From: Candidatus Zipacnadia bacterium
GTDB lineage: Bacteria > Armatimonadota > Zipacnadia > Zipacnadales > Zipacnadaceae
Direction of reading: 5' to 3'
NCBI GenBank assembly: GCA_029821515.1
Contig: JALGTD010000090.1
Coordinates: forward strand, 1 to 6,311
DNA: 6,311 nucleotides
The position numbers and the translations under genes were made by a program. Below the pieces are notes generated by a model, which was not told where the DNA came from, made no database searches, and saw nothing but the letters and a program-made list of their open reading frames with translations. Positions within the stretch are counted from its first letter, which is position 1; each line of letters begins with the position of its first letter. Below are positions 5,006 to 6,311 of the stretch, one piece after another.

Positions 5006-6311
5006 TCAACGCTGACTATCTGATTCCTTTCCCAGTACCTCGTATACACCAATCGGCTGAGTACGTCCGCGGATAGGCACTTCGCCGATTTCGCGCAGCT
5101 CAAAAAACACCCCCGCCGCGTCGGCAGTAGTCTGGCTGATAATGAAAGTGGTGCCTAACTCCTTATTCATTGCCTCGATACGCGCCGCTGTGTTGACAAC
5201 ATCACCAATTGCTGTGTATTGGCGCCGTTGCTCGGATCCGGCATCCCCCAGTACAGCAGCGCCGGTATGCAGCCCGATACCGATACGAAACGGAGTTCGG
5301 TTATCCAACCCTCGCCAGTACTCATTCAGAGCCTCCAGACGCTCCAGCATAGCCAAGGCAGCCCGTACCGCAAACTCGGAGTGACGCTGCTGAGTACCAA
5401 AGGCATTCCAGATTGCCATTATACCGTCACCCATGAATTTATCCAAATAGCCATCATATTCAAAGATAGCTTCGGTCATCTCGTTCATATACTCATTAAG
5501 CTGCGCCAGCCAGACCTCCGGTTCCGTCTTCTCAGACAGCGCCGTTGAGTCACGAACATCTGCGAAGAGTATTGTGATTTCGCGGCGGCGACCCTCGCGG
5601 ATGATTTCGGGGTGTCGGGCCAGTATTTCCAGCACATTGGCAGATACGTAAACGGAGAACTGGTCGCGAATCATCCGCCGCTCAGCACCAAGCCGTTCAT
5701 AAACGCCCAGAGCCACCGGCACGGCCACAGCCAGAACAATAGCCCCGTAGGGAATCACTTGATTGGCTACTGAGAATGCTACAAGGAACGACGGCAAGGC
5801 GATGACAACCAGAAGCAGTCCGCCAATGAGCGGGCCCGCGACCTCTCCGTAACTCCAGACCATCCGGCCCGATATGATTCCCAGAAGCAGGGCAATAGCC
5901 AGCCAAGTTACCGCTCGCGAGCTGTTCTTCAGCGGTGGCATCGCCAACAGACTGTTGACAATGTTGGCATTAGTCTCCACGCCAAGAAAGAAGCGATTGT
6001 TGTCGCGATACGGGGCAGATCGAATATCGTAAAGGCCGGGCGCAGTCGCGCCGATCAGCACGATCTTGCCGGCGAACTCCTCCGGGGCAACATTGCCCTG
6101 CAATACATTCCAAAAGCTGTACCGAGGTATCGTGCCGGTCGGCCCGCAGTAGTTTATCAGACTCGTCCCAGCCGAGTCTACGAACGTTCGGTGGCCAGCC
6201 AGCGCAACTCGCCCAGCCGGTAAGCCGGCGACAATCTCTTGGGGCGTAGTGCCGCTGGCGACCCGCGCAATCTCAGTGGCGAAATGTGGATATATGACGC
6301 CGTCATACCCG
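5006..6311 (-). CDS. CHASE2-domain class III adenylate cyclase (5' end outside window)
   Basis: Membrane sensor that makes cAMP from ATP. The 434 visible residues enter mid-CHASE2: DGVIYPHFATEIARVA (3-18), TSLINYCGPTGTIPRYSFW (49-67) and GKIVLIGATAPGLYDIRSAP (81-100), the typical CHASE2 end. Three membrane helices follow (about 133-149, 158-180, 183-203), then a linker (ERLGAERRMIRDQFSVYVS) and the cyclase domain (about 242-430). In the catalytic domain FADVRDST gives metal-binding D251, and GYLDKFMGDG gives adenine-selecting K291 and the second metal Asp D295. YTAIGDVVNTAARIE supplies T366 in the second purine-specifying position, and N373 and R377 for the transition state. All key residues are present, so it should be active; the Lys/Thr pair points to adenylate rather than guanylate cyclase. 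The frame is open to the right edge, so the start is not in the window. It lies directly upstream of the FecR-domain gene, a pairing seen repeatedly in bacteria. Confidence 0.93.
   Translation of the reverse strand, partial: GYDGVIYPHFATEIARVASGTTPQEIVAGLPAGRVALAGHRTFVDSAGTSLINYCGPTGTIPRYSFWNVLQGNVAPEEFAGKIVLIGATAPGLYDIRSAPYRDNNRFFLGVETNANIVNSLLAMPPLKNSSRAVTWLAIALLLGIISGRMVWSYGEVAGPLIGGLLLVVIALPSFLVAFSVANQVIPYGAIVLAVAVPVALGVYERLGAERRMIRDQFSVYVSANVLEILARHPEIIREGRRREITILFADVRDSTALSEKTEPEVWLAQLNEYMNEMTEAIFEYDGYLDKFMGDGIMAIWNAFGTQQRHSEFAVRAALAMLERLEALNEYWRGLDNRTPFRIGIGLHTGAAVLGDAGSEQRRQYTAIGDVVNTAARIEAMNKELGTTFIISQTTADAAGVFFELREIGEVPIRGRTQPIGVYEVLGKESDSQR

Noticed and set aside
1..6311. CRISPR arrays, tRNA or rRNA genes, phage or transposon genes
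   Set aside because: No spaced direct repeats, no tRNA-like cloverleaf in the gaps, and no integrase, transposase or phage protein in any frame.

Overview
The window is a bacterial chromosomal segment with every supportable gene on the minus strand, so transcription runs from high to low coordinates. Base composition looks moderately GC-rich. The best taxonomic hint is the prepilin-like gene: an H-X9-DG motif and a 'CLMKLNQLGLAMDMYRMDYG' type stretch are typical of prepilin-like proteins in Armatimonadota and the Planctomycetes/Verrucomicrobia group. I lean weakly to one of these; no rRNA or other marker gene is present to settle it.

In transcription order: (1) 6311-5006 holds the 3' part of a class III adenylate cyclase with an extracytoplasmic CHASE2 sensor domain and about three membrane segments; its 5' end lies outside the window. 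(2) 4990-3782 encodes a membrane-anchored FecR-domain protein with an unidentified C-terminal region. It starts 15 nt after the cyclase stop, behind a strong Shine-Dalgarno sequence, so the two form a signalling operon. (3) After a 121-nt gap, 3660-2995 encodes a 221-residue prepilin-like H-X9-DG protein whose peptidase cleavage site is non-canonical. (4) 2991-2758 is a 77-residue piece matching only the C-terminal end of a GT4 glycosyltransferase, probably a remnant, yet preceded by a good ribosome binding site. (5) 2765-1530 is a complete GT4 glycosyltransferase whose start overlaps the end of that remnant by 8 nt. (6) After a 290-nt gap with inverted repeats but no convincing gene, 1239-1 is a GT-C (PMT_2/ArnT-like) multi-pass membrane glycosyltransferase that begins with GTG and runs off the left edge.

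The layout suggests a surface-glycan or surface-appendage locus: two families of sugar transferases (one cytosolic and nucleotide-sugar dependent, one membrane and lipid-linked-sugar dependent) beside a pseudopilin-like protein and a cAMP-producing membrane sensor module. A functional link between the signalling pair and the glycan genes is inferred from order and shared strand only. I did not find a clearly new system. The most unusual points are the aberrant prepilin cleavage site, the isolated glycosyltransferase C-terminus with its own ribosome binding site, and the unidentified C-terminal region of the FecR protein.
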